From NCBI GenBank assembly GCA_016212105.1, contig JACRHJ010000007.1, forward strand, positions 1-64,000: a DNA stretch of 64,000 bases, read 5' to 3'. Made by a program: the position numbers and the translations under genes. Source of the stretch: Nitrospirota bacterium (GTDB lineage: Bacteria; Nitrospirota; JACRHJ01). Positions 46,923-55,400 of this stretch are shown here, piece after piece (position 1 is the first letter of the stretch; each line of letters starts with the position of its first letter). The notes under the pieces were generated by a model. The model saw only the letters and a program-made list of their open reading frames with translations. It did no database searches and was not told where the DNA came from.

Positions 46923-47570
46923 ATGAAGTTCTTCATCGACACGGCGAACATAGCCGAGATAAAAGAGGCGGTCAGCATCGGCGTTATAGACGGGGTCACG
47001 ACCAACCCGTCGCTGGTATCGAAGGAGGGCCGCGACTTCCGCGAGCTTCTGGCGGAGATATGCGGCATCGTGGACGGGCCGGTCTCGGCCGAGGTCGTGA
47101 GCCTGAACGCGCCGGGCATGGTATCCGAGGGCCTCGACCTCGCGGGCATCGACAAGGACAAGATAGTCATAAAGCTGCCGATGACCACCGAGGGTCTGAA
47201 GGCCTGCAAGCAGCTGACCGGCATGGGCATCAAGACCAACGTGACGCTGGTCTTCTCGGCCTCGCAGGCGCTCCTCGCTGCAAAGGCGGGCGCGACCTAC
47301 GTCTCTCCGTTCGTCGGCCGCCTGGACGACATATCGCAGACAGGCATGGACCTCATCGAGCAGATAGTCACGATATACGGAAACTACGGCTACGAGTCGC
47401 AGGTCATCGTCGCATCCATCAGGAACCCGATACACGTGGTCGAGTCCGCGATGATGGGCGCGCACGTCGCGACGATTCCGTTCAAGGTCATCGAGCAGCT
47501 CGCAAAGCACCCGCTTACCGACATCGGCATCGCCAACTTCCTGAAGGACTGGGAGAAGGTTCCCAAGTAG
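46923..47570 (+). CDS. fsa: Fructose-6-phosphate aldolase / transaldolase, TalC-like
   Basis: A 215-aa TIM-barrel of the short transaldolase family (MipB/TalC). It starts [20 protein letters not shown], has [16 protein letters not shown], and the Schiff-base lysine in VIKLPMT (about K85). It may serve as transaldolase in the pentose phosphate pathway or as a fructose-6-phosphate aldolase; sequence alone does not decide. The next start is three bases after the stop. Confidence 0.93.
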   Translation: MKFFIDTANIAEIKEAVSIGVIDGVTTNPSLVSKEGRDFRELLAEICGIVDGPVSAEVVSLNAPGMVSEGLDLAGIDKDKIVIKLPMTTEGLKACKQLTGMGIKTNVTLVFSASQALLAAKAGATYVSPFVGRLDDISQTGMDLIEQIVTIYGNYGYESQVIVASIRNPIHVVESAMMGAHVATIPFKVIEQLAKHPLTDIGIANFLKDWEKVPK

Positions 47571-47573
47571 CGC

Positions 47574-47879
47574 ATGGAAGAAAAAGAGAAAGAGTTCCTG
47601 CGTAACCTCTACACGCTGGCGTCGGTTGGCATCAACATCGTCGTAGCAACGTTCATCGGGCTCATCATGGGCCGGCTGCTCGACGTCAACGTGTTCAAGG
47701 GGAAGACTGAGCCCTGGTTCACGCTGATATTCCTGCTGTTCGGGATTATCGCGGGCTTCAGGAACGTCTTCCAGATGGTCAGTGAGAAGGGCAGCAAGAA
47801 CATAGGCCCGGACGGGGAAGGAAGCGCTGGCGAGTACGACAGCCGTGGCGACGAGGACGACGACAGGCCGGGGACGTAA
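47574..47879 (+). CDS. atpZ: AtpZ/AtpI-type ATP synthase accessory protein
   Basis: A 101-aa protein with two hydrophobic helices (about residues 14-34 and 47-68) and an acidic C-terminal tail. The NLYTLASVGINIVVATFIGL and FRNVFQMV segments match the AtpZ family that accompanies F-type ATP synthase in many anaerobes, proposed to help Mg or Ca transport or c-ring assembly. It is immediately downstream of the transaldolase, not next to atp genes as usual. Confidence 0.8.
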   Translation: MEEKEKEFLRNLYTLASVGINIVVATFIGLIMGRLLDVNVFKGKTEPWFTLIFLLFGIIAGFRNVFQMVSEKGSKNIGPDGEGSAGEYDSRGDEDDDRPGT

Positions 47880-48036
47880 GTGGATACCCCTCACCCCCAA
47901 CCCCCCTTCGGCTCAGCTCAGGGCAGGCTCTCTCCCGCGAGGAGAGGGGGATTAGATATAATCCAATCCGGCATCAACGATTTGTAGGGGCCGACCTGCG
48001 TGTCGGCCCTGCCTTTATCATAAGGTGCAACGAACA

Positions 48037-48441
48037 ATGCTCCCGACCAACAAGAAACACATGATAAAGGTGCTGACGTGGGGCGGCGGTATTGCCGCGC
48101 TCCTCGCGGCGGCAAGCCTTGTGAAGTTCCCGGTTACGGTAGCTTCGGGCGTCGTTGCCGGGGCCGCGCTCGGCATCTTCAACGTGTACTCCATCGTGCG
48201 CCTCGTCGAGGCGCTCGCGGGCGCGGCGACGGCCGGGCCGGGCGCGGGCAAGGCATCGAAGGCGCTCGTAGGATTTGTCCACATGTTCAAGCTCGGCCTC
48301 ATCTTCCTCACGCTCGTCATGCTCGTCTACATGAAGCTCATCAACCTCTTCGGCGTCCTCGCGGGCTTCACGGTAGTCCTCGCGGCGAACCTCTTCGCCG
48401 GGATGGGCAGGCTGAAGGCCGACGCCGGCACGCCTGAGTAG
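48037..48441 (+). CDS. atpI: ATP synthase subunit I-like membrane protein
   Basis: 134 aa with about four hydrophobic segments, IKVLTWGGGIAALLAAASL first and LFGVLAGFTVVLAANLFAG last. The pattern fits AtpI, a chaperone for c-ring assembly. ATG 48037 is chosen over GTG 48025 because AAGGTG sits at ribosome-site distance. It is separated from atpZ by a repeat, and atpB does not follow. The assignment is from length, topology and proximity to atpZ. Confidence 0.7.
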   Translation: MLPTNKKHMIKVLTWGGGIAALLAAASLVKFPVTVASGVVAGAALGIFNVYSIVRLVEALAGAATAGPGAGKASKALVGFVHMFKLGLIFLTLVMLVYMKLINLFGVLAGFTVVLAANLFAGMGRLKADAGTPE

Positions 48442-48451
48442 GCCGCACCCC

Positions 48452-49258
48452 ATGCTCTCCAACACCTTCACAATATTCCCCGGCATAGGCGAACGCACCG
48501 AGAGGCACATCTGGAATTCCTGCGTCTTCACGTGGCGCGACTTCCTCGACAAGAAACGCATACCCGGCTTCTCGCCGACACGCAAGGACACGCTCGACCT
48601 GCACGTCCGGGAGGCGGAGGATATGCTCGACGCGGGCGACTTCGCCGGGCTCGGTCGGCTTCTCGGCCCGGGCGAGGCCTGGCGGATGTGGGACCTTTTG
48701 GCTTCCGAGGCTCTCTGTTTCGACATCGAGACCGACGGTAACCCGGCGTCTTCCGGGATGGTCACGGTCGCGGGTTTTTATTCTTGCGGCGAGTACAGGG
48801 CGTACATAGACGGTCTCGGCCTTGACGGGAGCGCACTGCGCGAAGAGTTCTCCGGGGCGAGGCTCCTGGTAAGCTATTTCGGGGGCGGGTTCGACCTGCC
48901 GTACCTGCGGGCCTGCTATTCCGGGCTGGAGCGGGAGATACCGCACTTCGACCTCTGTCCCGCAGGGCACCGCGTGGGCCTCAAGGGCGGGCTGAAGAAG
49001 GTCGAGATGCAGGTCGGCATACACAGGCCGTCCGAGGTCGAGGGCATGTCCGGGTACGAGGCGGTGCTTCTGTGGCGTGCGCACAAGGCAGGCGACGGGC
49101 GCGCGCTCGAAACCCTCGTCGGCTACAACCGCGAGGACACGGTGAACCTGCACACGCTCGCCTGGATAATCTACGAGAAGCTGCGGGATGCGACCGGCCT
49201 GCCGGGTATCATGGCGGCGCGGATTCCTGCGGACAGGGGCGAGAGGCCGAAGGCATAA
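48452..49258 (+). CDS. YprB-like ribonuclease H-fold exonuclease
   Basis: A 268-aa protein of the DEDD exonuclease superfamily. The catalytic acids are visible in CFDIETDG (motif I), the central FGGGFDLPYLR with HFDLC (motif II region), and YNREDTVNLH (motif III). It starts FPGIGERTERHIW, the helix-hairpin-like segment common in YprB proteins. The exact nucleic-acid substrate is not known. It begins 10 bases after atpI, so probably same transcript. Confidence 0.87.
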   Translation: MLSNTFTIFPGIGERTERHIWNSCVFTWRDFLDKKRIPGFSPTRKDTLDLHVREAEDMLDAGDFAGLGRLLGPGEAWRMWDLLASEALCFDIETDGNPASSGMVTVAGFYSCGEYRAYIDGLGLDGSALREEFSGARLLVSYFGGGFDLPYLRACYSGLEREIPHFDLCPAGHRVGLKGGLKKVEMQVGIHRPSEVEGMSGYEAVLLWRAHKAGDGRALETLVGYNREDTVNLHTLAWIIYEKLRDATGLPGIMAARIPADRGERPKA

Positions 49259-49557
49259 AATCCCGCCTCTTTGTAAAGAGGCGGCCCAGAAACTTTTGAA
49301 AGGTTTTAAAATCCGGCGGGCGAAGCTCGCCATAATTTGCCTTCCATCCCTATAGAGTCGAGGGGATGCAAGGGGGAACGCTTCCCCCTTGTCCGGGGGT
49401 CCAAGGGGGCGGAGCCCCATTGAAGGCGCGCGATACCCAAGAGAATACCCGGCATTTATCCGCCTGAAATATATTCAGCAACCCGCTCCCCGGCCCCCAT
49501 CCCGTCTTCCGCGAGTTTTATCTTGACTGCCGGGCCTCGCCGTCTTAAAATCATGAC
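49259..49557. repeat. Non-coding region with repeats
   Basis: A CCGCCTCTTTGTAAAGAGGC hairpin (49257-49298), a GGCGGGCGAAGCTCGCC dyad, and a GGGGGAACGCTTCCCCC dyad near 49370 followed by a GGGGGCGGAGCCCC unit. Their order looks like the decayed border of a longer repeat. The final 80 bases carry no recognisable signal. Confidence 0.65.
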
Positions 49558-50853
49558 ATGCTGAACATACTTGTCATATCAGACGACGCGCGCAAGGTCA
49601 CGGCGCTGTACAAGCCCGGCGACGTAGCTGTCGACGCGGAAGATACCGGCCGGCCGGCCGCCGGCGGCGACCTCCCCGCCGCGTCCGGATACGACGCCTG
49701 CGTCCTCGACCTCGACATGGACGGCTGGCGCGAGAAACTCGACGAGCTTCGCCAGCAGATGCCGGTCATCGCGTTCTCCATGCCGGATATAAAGAAGGCT
49801 GTCGAGGCGATGAAGGCCGGCGCATGCGACTACCTGGAGAAGCCGCTGACCTCCGAGTCGCTCGCGGAGGTCATCACACGCCACAAGCGGGAGCTGCTTA
49901 CGCACAAGTACGGCTTCGACGAGATAACCGGGACGAGCGTCCCGATGAAGGAGGTCTTCGGCCTTATAAAGAGGGCCGCGGCCTCCGAGAGCAACGTCCT
50001 CGTAACGGGCGAGTCCGGCACCGGCAAGGAGCTTGTCGCCCGCGCGATCCACAGGTGGAGCCCGAGGAGCGAGCGGTCGTTCATGAGCATCAACTGCGGC
50101 GCGATACCCGACACACTCCTCGAGTCCGAGCTTTTCGGTTTTGAAAAAGGCTCGTTCACCGGCGCGAACTACACGAAGAAGGGGCTGCTGGAGGTAGCGA
50201 GCGGAGGGACGGTCTTCCTCGACGAGATTGGCGACGTGTCCCCCATGTTCCAGATCAAGGTCCTCCGCGTCCTGCAGGAGGGCGAGATAATGCGGGTCGG
50301 CGGACAGCGCCAGATAAAGGTGGACGTAAGGGTTATCGCCGCGACCAACCGCGACCTCAAGGCCGCATGCCAGAGGGGCGCGTTCCGCGAGGACCTGTTC
50401 TACCGCCTGAACGTCATAAACATACACATGCCACCGCTCCGGGCGCGGATGGACGACATCCCCGTCCTCGTCCGGCATTTCATCACCAAGCACGCGGCGA
50501 AGAGGAAGGACATGGTCGTCAAGGGCGCGTCCACCGAGGCGATGCGAGTCCTGATGAGGCACGACTACCCCGGAAACGTCCGCGAGCTGGAAAATATAAT
50601 CGAACGCGCCATATCCTTCACCAACAGCCCGGAGATACTCCCCTCCGACCTCCCGGCCAGCCTGCGGGAGTCCGCCCCAACGGGCTTCGCCCCCTCGCCC
50701 AGGCTTAAAGACGCCATGTCCTCGGTAGAGCGGGACACGATAGTCCAGGCCCTCCGCGAGTCCGGCGGGAACATTTCCCGCGCGGCCGCATCCCTCGGCG
50801 TTTACCGCCAGCACCTCCAGCGCAAGATAAAGACCCTCGGCATAGCAATTTAG
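49558..50853 (+). CDS. NtrC-type sigma-54 activator with atypical receiver (orphan)
   Basis: A 431-aa enhancer-binding protein. The receiver is short and diverged (SDDARKV near residue 8, a candidate phosphoacceptor in VLDLDMDGW, D51, and a Lys in LEKPLT). The AAA+ domain has Walker A GESGTGKE, GSFTGA (residues 198-203) for sigma-54 contact, and RVIAATNRDL. It ends with a Fis-type helix-turn-helix (NISRAAASLGVYRQHLQRKI). No kinase is encoded beside it. Right after its stop lie TGCA dyads and a sigma-54 promoter, its likely targets. Confidence 0.92.
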   Translation: MLNILVISDDARKVTALYKPGDVAVDAEDTGRPAAGGDLPAASGYDACVLDLDMDGWREKLDELRQQMPVIAFSMPDIKKAVEAMKAGACDYLEKPLTSESLAEVITRHKRELLTHKYGFDEITGTSVPMKEVFGLIKRAAASESNVLVTGESGTGKELVARAIHRWSPRSERSFMSINCGAIPDTLLESELFGFEKGSFTGANYTKKGLLEVASGGTVFLDEIGDVSPMFQIKVLRVLQEGEIMRVGGQRQIKVDVRVIAATNRDLKAACQRGAFREDLFYRLNVINIHMPPLRARMDDIPVLVRHFITKHAAKRKDMVVKGASTEAMRVLMRHDYPGNVRELENIIERAISFTNSPEILPSDLPASLRESAPTGFAPSPRLKDAMSSVERDTIVQALRESGGNISRAAASLGVYRQHLQRKIKTLGIAI

Positions 50854-50854
50854 T

Positions 50855-50944
50855 GTTGCACTGCAACAGTTAGTTGCTACATGCACAACACCCCGCAAAC
50901 ACTCGCTTCGCGCCCCGCGACTGGTGCAACTACAAATTGCACCA
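50855..50944 (+). promoter_or_regulatory. Candidate enhancer sites: two TGCA-containing dyads
   Basis: GTTGCACTGCAAC (50855-50867) is a palindrome about a central C. TGGTGCAA (50922-50929) and TTGCACCA (50937-50944) form a perfect 8-bp dyad with a seven-base centre. They lie 140 and 60 bases upstream of a sigma-54 promoter, the usual distance for an NtrC-type activator's sites. Confidence 0.65.
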
Positions 50945-50994
50945 TATCCCCACCCCAATAGTATTATACCTGTATTATCAGCATGTTACGAGTT

Positions 50995-51009
50995 TGGCAC
51001 GGCTGTTGC
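50995..51009 (+). promoter_or_regulatory. Sigma-54 promoter
   Basis: TGGCAC (50995-51000), five bases, TTGC (51006-51009): a full -24/-12 match with GG-N10-GC. The next real gene is the 51-aa ORF at 51103, giving a leader of about 80 bases. Confidence 0.85.
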
Positions 51010-51102
51010 TATATACAATGGCATAAGACGAAATTGGAGCGCGATGCGTCAGGCATCAACACCCCCTCAACGTCGCGGGACGAAAACGCAGGAGGAAATG
51101 GC

Positions 51103-51258
51103 ATGAAGACCATAATGCAGAAGATCGAAGACATCTTTGTGGCTGTTACCTTCGCCGAGGCCGGGGAGCTGGAAGAGGCGAAGAGGCTCATCCGTGCATC
51201 CGAGGCGGCCGACCTTGCCGTGGAGGGCGAGGCCGAGGAGACGCTCGAGGCCGCCTGA
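51103..51258 (+). CDS. Small 51-aa protein under sigma-54 control
   Basis: Not recognised. MKTIMQKIEDIFVAVTFAEA opens an amphipathic, alanine- and glutamate-rich helical sequence ending ETLEAA. ATG 51103 has AGGAGG seven bases upstream, a strong signal, and a terminator follows the stop. The longer in-frame start at 50983 would be upstream of the promoter. A sigma-54 promoter, own ribosome site and own terminator argue that it is a real monocistronic gene. I have only a dim recollection of similar FAEAGE proteins in other anaerobes. Confidence 0.78.
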   Translation: MKTIMQKIEDIFVAVTFAEAGELEEAKRLIRASEAADLAVEGEAEETLEAA

Positions 51259-51273
51259 CAGGGCCGTCCACCT

Positions 51274-51304
51274 CTGGCGCGCGGGACCGTGCGCCAGATT
51301 TTTT
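51274..51304 (+). terminator. Terminator of the 51-aa gene
   Basis: CTGGCGC (51274-51280) pairs with GCGCCAG (51291-51297), ten-base loop, then A and six Ts. It lies 15 bases after the stop. Confidence 0.9.
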
Positions 51305-51345
51305 GCCCCAAATCATTCATGATAACAACATAAGAGCATAACTAT

Positions 51346-52086
51346 ATGTTTACAGATGAACGGGTTGACAGGGAGAGCCAGGAGAAACTCTACGTCCAGA
51401 TGTGCTCTATCATCAGGGGGAAGATAGAGAAGGGCGAGTGGACCTCCGGCGCTCAGATACCGACCGAGGACGAGCTGTGTAGGACGTACGACGTGAGCAA
51501 GGCGACGGTCAGGATAGCCATCGCCGAGCTTGCGCGCGACGGGTATCTGAAGAAATGGCAGGGCAAGGGGACGTTCGTCGGGAACCCCGGCCCCTGCCTT
51601 GGGATGGCTATGAAGACGAGGCTGACAGAGGACATGTTCGGAGAGGGGGTGTTGCCGAGAAAAGAGGTCGTGGAAAGACGGGTGATGGAGCCGGCCGAGG
51701 AGGTGATGAACACCCTGAGGTACACGGGTGAGGTCTACTATATCCTCGGCAAGAGGCTGGTCGGCGACGAGCCGGCATGCCTCGACGAGTCCTTCGTCCC
51801 GCTCGACATGATGCCGGGGCTGGAGGACGACGACGTCAGCGACTGTTCGTTCTACGACCTGGTGCAGCGGAAGGCCGTGAAGAGGGTGACCAGGGTCATG
51901 CAGAACGTCGAGGTCACGGAGGTGGCCGGCGAAAAGGCCGCGATGCTCGGGGTCGTGGACGGCACATCGGTGCTGCTGGTGCACAGGCTGTTCATCAGCC
52001 AGGAGGGCAGGCCGATAGCCTACACGAGGCTGTTCGGGAGCGGCAGGAAGTACATGATTCAGACGGAGTTCGACAGGATACGTTGA
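51346..52086 (+). CDS. GntR/HutC-family regulator with UTRA domain
   Basis: 246 aa. The N-terminal winged helix (EKLYVQMCSIIRGKIEKGEW, then TVRIAIAELARDGYLKK) is of GntR type; residues about 90-245 form a UTRA ligand-binding domain, ending FGSGRKYMIQTEFDR. It is followed after 32 bases by a TSUP transporter gene in the same direction, which it probably regulates. The ligand is unknown. Confidence 0.9.
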   Translation: MFTDERVDRESQEKLYVQMCSIIRGKIEKGEWTSGAQIPTEDELCRTYDVSKATVRIAIAELARDGYLKKWQGKGTFVGNPGPCLGMAMKTRLTEDMFGEGVLPRKEVVERRVMEPAEEVMNTLRYTGEVYYILGKRLVGDEPACLDESFVPLDMMPGLEDDDVSDCSFYDLVQRKAVKRVTRVMQNVEVTEVAGEKAAMLGVVDGTSVLLVHRLFISQEGRPIAYTRLFGSGRKYMIQTEFDRIR

Positions 52087-52118
52087 ACCAGGCAACGACG
52101 AAACTTTAGGAGGATATT

Positions 52119-53408
52119 ATGAGGAGCGTCCCGAGAAGGGTATACGATTTTCTGCATGCAGGGGCGGTAGCCCACGCGAAATGGGACTATGAAGTCTCGA
52201 TGAGCATAGTCAAGGAAAAGAAGCGGCTGTGGGTCCTGCTGCTTATGCTGATGCCGATACTTATTGTGTCCGTGGCCGGGGCGACCGACATGCTGGGCAG
52301 CAAGACGGCCTACGCGCCCGCGTTCTACTCGACCAACATATTCCTGATCTCCATAGCAATCGGCCTCTGCGCCGGCCTCATCACCGGCTGCATAGGCGCG
52401 GGCGGCGGCTTCATCATCACCCCGGCGCTCATGGCCGCGGGCGTCAAGGGCATACTCGCCGTCGGCACGGACCTGTTCCATATCTTCGCCAAGGCGATAA
52501 TGGGCACGACCGTCCACAAGAAGCTCGGCAACGTCTCGACCAAGCTGGCCGTGGCCTTCCTTGTCGGCTCCGCGGGCGGCACGTTCATAGGCGGCTACTT
52601 GAACAAGACGCTGTACGACTACGACCCGAACCTCTCCGAGGCCTTCATAAGCCTGGTCTACGCGGTGCTCCTCGGCTTCCTCGGCTTCTACGCCCTGATA
52701 GACTTCATCAAGGCCTCCCGCGCGGGCGGCGGCGGCGACGCGCACGGCGGAAGCTCGGGGCTGACGAGCCTTGCGGTCAAGGTCCAGTCGGTCAAGGTAC
52801 CGCCGATGATAGGCTTCGACGAGGACTTCGAGGAGGGCGGCAGGAAGATATCCGGCGTCATCGTCGCCATGGGCGGCGTGGTCGTCGGCTTCATGGCCGC
52901 GATCATGGGCGTCGGCGGCGGCTTCATCACCTTCCCGATGTTCGTCTACGTCTTCGGCGTCTCGTCTATGACGACGGTCGGCACCGACATCCTCCAGATA
53001 ATATTCACCGCCGGCCTCGCCGCGATAACCCAGTACGCCATCTACGGCTACGTCTTCTACACCCTCGCGATGGGCATGCTGCTCGGCTCGCTCATCGGCA
53101 TCCAGGTCGGCGCGCTCACGACCAAGGTCGTCAAGGGCATACACATCAGGGGCTTCTACGCGGTCTCCATCCTCGCCGGCTTCATAAACAGGGCCGCGAC
53201 GATACCCAAGAAGCTGGTGGACCTCGAGGTCATCAGCCTCAGCCAGGGCCTGGTCAAGGGCATAGAGACCGTCGGCAACGTCATATTCTGGGTGGTCGTG
53301 GCGGTATTCGCGGCCTGGGTCATAGGCAAGTTCCTCGCCAACGTCGGGAAGCTCCGGGGCGAGGACGAAGAGCACGTCACCGCGTCGCTCGCGAAGGAGG
53401 AGGCATAA
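52119..53408 (+). CDS. Sulfite exporter TauE/SafE (TSUP) family transporter
   Basis: 429 aa with about nine helices in two halves. Each half has the TSUP glycine motif, GCIGAGGGFIITPALMAAGV and MGVGGGFITFPMFVYVFGVS, each followed by VGTD. A hydrophilic loop (about residues 205-245, GGGGDAHGGSS) joins the halves. Members move sulfite, sulfonates or other organic anions. ATG 52119 has GGAGG five bases upstream. Its partner gene starts two bases after the stop. Confidence 0.9.
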   Translation: MRSVPRRVYDFLHAGAVAHAKWDYEVSMSIVKEKKRLWVLLLMLMPILIVSVAGATDMLGSKTAYAPAFYSTNIFLISIAIGLCAGLITGCIGAGGGFIITPALMAAGVKGILAVGTDLFHIFAKAIMGTTVHKKLGNVSTKLAVAFLVGSAGGTFIGGYLNKTLYDYDPNLSEAFISLVYAVLLGFLGFYALIDFIKASRAGGGGDAHGGSSGLTSLAVKVQSVKVPPMIGFDEDFEEGGRKISGVIVAMGGVVVGFMAAIMGVGGGFITFPMFVYVFGVSSMTTVGTDILQIIFTAGLAAITQYAIYGYVFYTLAMGMLLGSLIGIQVGALTTKVVKGIHIRGFYAVSILAGFINRAATIPKKLVDLEVISLSQGLVKGIETVGNVIFWVVVAVFAAWVIGKFLANVGKLRGEDEEHVTASLAKEEA

Positions 53409-53410
53409 CT

Positions 53411-54121
53411 ATGTTGATCAAGAACAAGAAACCGTTCAGTATGGGCGTCGTGCTCGCAATGACCTTCCTCGGCGTCCTGCTCATGATATTCTCCCCGGTA
53501 TTCAAGGGGCAGAACGGGCTGATGTTCGCGGACGACAGCTTCAACAAGCTGGCGAAGGGCTCGTCGTACTTCATACCCAAGGTCAACGAGAACCTGGCCA
53601 AGCAGGCCGGCAAGCAGTTCACCGCGACCGTAAAGTTTGACGACCCGGAGCAGGTGGAAAACACCGCGAAGCTCTACACGATGGCCGGCGCGACGGTCGA
53701 GGTCGCGGGCACGGAGCTGAAGATAAGCGGCGACCTCTCGTCCGTGCTCAAGAGCGCGGTAAACGACGCGGACGCGATGTACAACAACGACGGCGCGGCC
53801 GTCTCCGGCAAGTACGGCTACGACGAGAAGCAGGCGCTCAAGAACTGGCACTACTCGCTCGGCAAGGTCGAGAAGGGCATGAAGAGGGACCTGCTGGTTG
53901 CGGACGCCAAGGCCGTCAACGAGGTCATGAAGAAGGCGATAGAGCCGGGCTACAACTTCTACAAGATAGACGCGAACAAGGTCGCCGACCACGCGGGCAT
54001 GCTGACCGGCCTCCTGGTCTTCTACGTCGCGTACACCATGTGGTGGGGCTTCGCCATATTCTACCTGTTCGAGGGTATCGGCCTGACGATGAAGAAGTCC
54101 AAGGTAAAGAAGGAAGCGTAA
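53411..54121 (+). CDS. Membrane-anchored partner protein of the TSUP transporter, unknown
   Basis: A 236-aa protein beginning at ATG 53411 with GGAGGAGG upstream. One helix lies near the N-terminus (about residues 10-30) and one near the C-terminus (about 200-222). The roughly 170 residues between them are soluble, probably periplasmic. A much longer open frame exists upstream, but it lies out of frame over the transporter gene and is an artefact. It has no family I can name; the two-base spacing indicates a shared role with the transporter. Confidence 0.83.
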   Translation: MLIKNKKPFSMGVVLAMTFLGVLLMIFSPVFKGQNGLMFADDSFNKLAKGSSYFIPKVNENLAKQAGKQFTATVKFDDPEQVENTAKLYTMAGATVEVAGTELKISGDLSSVLKSAVNDADAMYNNDGAAVSGKYGYDEKQALKNWHYSLGKVEKGMKRDLLVADAKAVNEVMKKAIEPGYNFYKIDANKVADHAGMLTGLLVFYVAYTMWWGFAIFYLFEGIGLTMKKSKVKKEA

Positions 54122-54332
54122 AAGACACCCTCCCCTTGGTCCCCTCCCCTAAATGGAGGGGAGAATAAGGAAACCCTCACCCCCAACCCCCACTCCCACA
54201 AGGGGAGAGGGTGGCTATAGATGTACCCTCTCCCTTCAATGGGAGAGGGTGGCCCGGAGGGCCGGGTGAGGGATGGTTTACTGCTTGGGCTTGGCGGGCC
54301 GATGCGCTATCAGAATACACAGGGGGTAACCT
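54122..54332. repeat. Repeat cluster before the tandem Usp gene
   Basis: CTCCCCTAAATGGAGGGGAG, CCCTCACCCCCAACCCCCAC with CCCACAAGGGGAGAGGG, CCTCTCCCTTCAATGGGAGA and a GGCCCGGAGGGCC dyad. No gene. Confidence 0.7.
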
Positions 54333-55190
54333 ATGGGTAAGTACATGAAGATACTGGTCGCGGTGGACGGCTCCGAGTTCAGCAAGAGCGCCTTCCGGCA
54401 GGCCTGCCGCCTGGCCAGGGAGAACGGCCGGACCTTGACCGCGGTGATGGCGGTGCCCGCGCTCGAGGACCAGTTCGAGGTGCTCAAGCACCGTGAAAAG
54501 GCCGAGGCGGTACTCAAGGAGCTGAGCGAGAAGGTCATGGCCTCCATCAAGGCCATCGGCGACGAGGAGGGCGTGAAGACGGCCGTCAACATAGTGGACG
54601 GCGACGCGCACTCCGCCATCAGCGAGACGGCGGCCGAGGGCAGGCACGACCTCGTCGTCATGGGCAGGCGCGGCAAGACCGGCATCGAGCGCGCGCTGAT
54701 GGGCTCCGTCACGGCGCGTGTCATCGGCCACTCGTCTGCGGACGTCCTTGTCGTCCAGAAGAACACCGCGCTCGGATGGAAGAAGATACTCGTGGCAACG
54801 GACGGCTCCCGCCACGGAGACGCGGCGGTGGACAAGGCGATAGACCTCGCCAAGGCCTACGGAGGCGAGCTTGCGGTCGTCTCGGTCGTGGACGTCAACG
54901 AGGAGATATACGCCGAGGCGCCGGAGGCGGTCGAGGGCTTCGTCAAGACATCGCTCAAGGCGGTTGCCGCCGTGAAGGAGAAGGCCGAAAAGGCCGGCCT
55001 CAAGGCGGAGTCCGTCGTCAAGGAGGGCGAGGCATACCAGGCGATAGTGGACGCGGCGAAGGAGCTGAACGCGAACCTGGTCGTCATGGGCTCGCACGGC
55101 CGGACGGGCCTCAAGAGGCTCCTGATGGGTTCCGTGACCGAGAAGGTCATCGGACATATTCCATGCCCGGTGCTGGTGGTCAAGTCATAG
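54333..55190 (+). CDS. Tandem-domain universal stress protein
   Basis: 285 aa with two UspA folds. The ATP-binding loops are GRRGKTGIERALMGSVT (domain 1) and GSHGRTGLKRLLMGSVTEKV (domain 2), both intact, so this is an ATP-binding Usp. AGGGGGT precedes the ATG at 54333. It follows the TSUP pair and precedes a strong terminator; a shared stress or energy-limitation role is inferred. Confidence 0.95.
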   Translation: MGKYMKILVAVDGSEFSKSAFRQACRLARENGRTLTAVMAVPALEDQFEVLKHREKAEAVLKELSEKVMASIKAIGDEEGVKTAVNIVDGDAHSAISETAAEGRHDLVVMGRRGKTGIERALMGSVTARVIGHSSADVLVVQKNTALGWKKILVATDGSRHGDAAVDKAIDLAKAYGGELAVVSVVDVNEEIYAEAPEAVEGFVKTSLKAVAAVKEKAEKAGLKAESVVKEGEAYQAIVDAAKELNANLVVMGSHGRTGLKRLLMGSVTEKVIGHIPCPVLVVKS

Positions 55191-55215
55191 TACACTCGCA
55201 CGCACTTTGCTTACG

Positions 55216-55250
55216 CAACGGGCCGGCCGGTTGGCCGGCCCGTTGTTGTT
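55216..55250 (+). terminator. Strong terminator after the Usp gene
   Basis: A perfect 13-bp stem (CAACGGGCCGGCC, 55216-55228, with complement at 55233-55245), a four-base loop, then TTGTTG. It ends the GntR-TSUP-Usp region. Confidence 0.85.
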
Positions 55251-55257
55251 GAATATG

Positions 55258-55389
55258 ACCAACCCTTCCCTCTTATCCCCTCCCTGTGAAGGGAGGGGAA
55301 GATTGGTTGAAGCAGTTTATTATGTAAAATCTGGCCTCGACCAATCTCCCTCCCCCTGCACAGGGGGAGGGCTGGGGTGGGGGTTGGTT
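55258..55389. mobile_element. MITE-like element, copy with both ends
   Basis: About 132 bp from ACCAACCCTTCCCTCTTATC to GGGGGTTGGT, with terminal ACCAACCC / GGGTTGGT inverted repeats and two inner dyads (CCTCCCTGTGAAGGGAGG and CCTCCCCCTGCACAGGGGGA). Non-coding. Confidence 0.75.
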
Positions 55390-55400
55390 CAAGAACGAGC

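Noticed and set aside
50924-51106. 60-aa frame across the sigma-54 promoter
   Set aside because: It would start upstream of the transcription start and has no ribosome site; the 51-aa frame fits all signals.
52229-53410. Upstream half of a 630-codon frame ending at 54121
   Set aside because: This part lies out of frame over the TSUP gene and has a shadow-like composition. The real protein starts at ATG 53411 with its own ribosome site.
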